Origin: Candidatus Sulfopaludibacter sp. SbA3
GTDB taxonomy: Bacteria > Acidobacteriota > Terriglobia > Bryobacterales > Bryobacteraceae
DNA length: 64,000 bases
Direction of reading: 5' to 3'
Assembly: GCA_945890485.1 (NCBI GenBank)
Contig: CAMDCN010000002.1
Span: forward strand, 434,001 to 498,000
This document shows positions 62,350-64,000 of this stretch, one piece after another; positions within the stretch are counted from its first letter, which is position 1; each line of letters begins with the position of its first letter. The position numbers and the translations under genes are program-made. The notes under the pieces were generated by a model that saw only the letters and a list, made by a program, of their open reading frames with translations, had not been told where the DNA came from and made no database searches.

Positions 62350-63165
62350 CTACGCCGCTTTTTCGAGCGGGACTTCTTCATCCAGCTTGGCGACCTTCAC
62401 GGACTTGGCGATCCCCAGCTTTTCGAGCAGCTTGATCTGCAGAAACGACGGGTCGAACTCGTACCACGCCAGGCCGTGCCGGGCCGAGACGGGGTGAGCG
62501 TGATGGTTGTTGTGCCAGCCTTCGCCGAACGTCATCAGCGCGACCCACCAGTTGTTGCGGGAGTCATCGCGGGTGGCGAAGCGGCGGCCGCCCCACATGT
62601 GGGTGGCCGAGTTGACGAGCCACGTGGCGTGCAAGCCAACGGTGACGCGGACGAAGGAGCCCCACAGAAGAAACGGCCAGCCACCGACGGCGAAGAGTAG
62701 CGCCGAAAGGACAACGAGCGGTACCCAATGCCAGGTGTTCAGCCAAACGTAGAACGGGTCCTTGGCGAGGTCCGGGGTGTATTTGGCCATGCGCTTGGTG
62801 TCGGCGTGGTCCGCGGTGCCAACCAGCATCCAGCCCAAGTGCGCCCACCAGGCGCCGTCGCGGGGCGAATGCGGGTCGCCGGGCTGGTCGGACTTCTGAT
62901 GGTGGATGCGGTGCGTGGCCACCCAGAAGATGGGCCCGCCTTCCAGCGTCAGCGCGCCGCAGAGGGCAAAGAAGTGCTCAAGCCACAACGGCACTTTGTA
63001 CCCGCGATGGGTATGTAGCCGGTGGTAGCCCATGCTGATGCCCAGGCAGATGGTCATCCAGTACAGGAAGGCCGCCACGCCGAGGGCGGCCCAGGAAAAG
63101 TTAAACAGCGCGGCAACGGCGCCGACATGAAGAACGATGAGGACGATAACTGTTGGCCAGTTCAT
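62350..63165 (-). CDS. Delta-9-type fatty acyl desaturase
   Basis: The 271-residue membrane protein has the three histidine boxes of acyl-CoA/acyl-lipid desaturases: HRLHTH, HRIHH and HNNHH (in GEGWHNNHHAHPVS). Four hydrophobic segments lie between them. It inserts a double bond into saturated acyl chains using a di-iron centre and oxygen. Its stop is 9 bases before the start of the histidine kinase gene, so the three genes may form one operon. Confidence 0.93.
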   Translation of the reverse strand: MNWPTVIVLIVLHVGAVAALFNFSWAALGVAAFLYWMTICLGISMGYHRLHTHRGYKVPLWLEHFFALCGALTLEGGPIFWVATHRIHHQKSDQPGDPHSPRDGAWWAHLGWMLVGTADHADTKRMAKYTPDLAKDPFYVWLNTWHWVPLVVLSALLFAVGGWPFLLWGSFVRVTVGLHATWLVNSATHMWGGRRFATRDDSRNNWWVALMTFGEGWHNNHHAHPVSARHGLAWYEFDPSFLQIKLLEKLGIAKSVKVAKLDEEVPLEKAA

Positions 63166-63202
63166 ACCTCAACGCTAACAGCGACCCGCAAAAGTCCATG
63201 TA

Positions 63203-64000
63203 TTAGTTGTGTAATAGCTTCCCGAGGATGGCGACGGCCTCTTCACAGGCGGGGCGATCGACGTCGAAATGGGTGACTGCTCGAACCCGGTGAGGCCCCA
63301 TCTCAATCATCACCACGCTCTTTTCGCGGAGCCGTGCCGTCAACTCCGCCGCGGTCATGCCTGTGCCGGTGACGTCGAAGTACACGATGTTCGTGCCGGC
63401 GTAGGGCTCGACGGCGATGCCGGGCAACTGCGCCAAGGCCTCGGCGAGATAGGCCGCATTGGCGTGGTCCTCGCCCAGCCGGCCGCGCATCTCTTCGAGT
63501 GCGATGAGCCCGGCGGCGGCCAGAACGCCGGCCTGTCGCATGCCGCCGCCGAGACGCTTGCGGAGCAACCGCCCTTTGTCCATCTGCTTCTGTGTGCCAA
63601 CGAGCATAGAGCCAACCGGTGCGCCCAGGCCCTTCGACAGACAGAACATGACGGTGTCGGCGTATTGCGCGATCTCGATGGGGTCGACGTTGAGGGCCGT
63701 AGCGGCGTGGAAAAACCGTGCGCCATCCATGTGAACCGGCAGGCCGCGGCTTTCGGCTCCACGCTTGATCTCGGCCAGTTGATCGAGAGGGTAGACGGTG
63801 CCGCCAGCGACGTTGTGTGTGTTCTCGACGGCGATGAGGCCGGTGGGCGCGGCGTGGGGGCCGACGGGGCGGATCTCCTTCGCGATCGCCTCCCAGGTCA
63901 GATGCCCCTTTTCCGTTGTGATGGTTCGCGTCAGGCAACCGGCGAACCATGCGAGCATGGCGAGTTCATAGTTCAGCACGTGGGCGCGCGAGTCGCAGAT
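63203..64000 (-). CDS. ltaE: Low-specificity L-threonine aldolase (N-terminus outside window)
   Basis: About 265 C-terminal residues are visible. The frame stays open to the window edge, where it reads ICDSRAHVLNYE, a conserved N-terminal segment of threonine aldolases. Further motifs are VENTHNVAGGTVYPLDQL, HMDGARFFHA (Asp binding PLP), the Schiff-base Lys in CLSKGLGAPVGS, and KRLGGGMRQAG. The enzyme cleaves L-threonine or L-allo-threonine to glycine and acetaldehyde using PLP. It lies 37 bases ahead of the desaturase gene on the same strand. Confidence 0.93.
   Translation of the reverse strand: MCDSRAHVLNYELAMLAWFAGCLTRTITTEKGHLTWEAIAKEIRPVGPHAAPTGLIAVENTHNVAGGTVYPLDQLAEIKRGAESRGLPVHMDGARFFHAATALNVDPIEIAQYADTVMFCLSKGLGAPVGSMLVGTQKQMDKGRLLRKRLGGGMRQAGVLAAAGLIALEEMRGRLGEDHANAAYLAEALAQLPGIAVEPYAGTNIVYFDVTGTGMTAAELTARLREKSVVMIEMGPHRVRAVTHFDVDRPACEEAVAILGKLLHN

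Noticed and set aside
1-64000. rRNA, tRNA, CRISPR arrays, insertion sequences, integrases or prophage genes
   Set aside because: None was seen: no transposase-like product, no regularly spaced repeats, and no cloverleaf-like intergenic segment.

Overview
This is GC-rich chromosomal DNA (64 kb) that looks like an acidobacterium, most likely Bryobacterales/Solibacter-like. The inference rests on gene content: an Oar-like TonB receptor of more than 1000 residues with a carboxypeptidase-regulatory N-domain, two DUF1592/DUF1552 modules (planctomycete-type cytochrome c), an ECF sigma factor paired with a TPR serine/threonine kinase, and a protein with a GPVTAAGK-type N-terminus. I saw no rRNA, tRNA, CRISPR array, transposase or prophage. 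Coding density is very high and no stretch over 300 bases lacks a gene.

Left arm (1-4.9 kb, minus strand): a tightly packed operon encodes a monohaem cytochrome, a NapC/NirT-type membrane multihaem protein, an OmcA/MtrC-type decahaem, a DmsE-type decahaem and the start of an outer-membrane barrel. Together this is a candidate inner-membrane-to-surface electron conduit. At 5-13 kb are a D-aminoacylase-type amidohydrolase, a flotillin-like protein, dUTPase back to back with a tandem ThyX-like protein, a GH2-like binding protein and recA with a clear promoter and terminator.

Middle (13-34.5 kb): two coupled secreted alpha/beta hydrolases, one with LecA-like and LssY_C-like domains; YbjQ; a TesA-like lipoprotein esterase divergent from YbbA/YbbP; a sugar epimerase lacking its catalytic Tyr; a ThiF/MoeB-like enzyme; a MerR-TPR protein; a Cpx-like two-component system with a Spy-like protein; an ECF sigma factor with a small Cys-rich partner; an outer-membrane protein whose start codon sits in the loop of a 14-bp hairpin; and a four-gene operon with DUF2760 and two unusual Hsp70 proteins.

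Right (34.5-64 kb): the Oar-like receptor, a BvgS-like hybrid kinase, an SDR, a membrane-anchored patatin, and a minus-strand operon DUF1592 -> DUF1552 -> ankyrin -> Tat-exported PLP enzyme. Next come an ECF sigma/anti-sigma pair whose anti-sigma carries an HNH-like periplasmic domain, a TonB receptor, a TPR kinase with its ECF sigma, a small lower-GC island (56.2-57.1 kb), a second DUF1592/DUF1552 module with a lipocalin-like gene, a two-component system, an acyl-lipid/acyl-CoA desaturase and a threonine aldolase cut by the window edge.

Window-wide patterns: the plus strand is strongly C-rich on the left and G-rich on the right regardless of gene direction; many first genes have a -10-like hexamer 6, 8 or 12 bases before the start codon and no ribosome-binding site, suggesting leaderless mRNAs; and six of eight convergent gene pairs have touching or overlapping ends.
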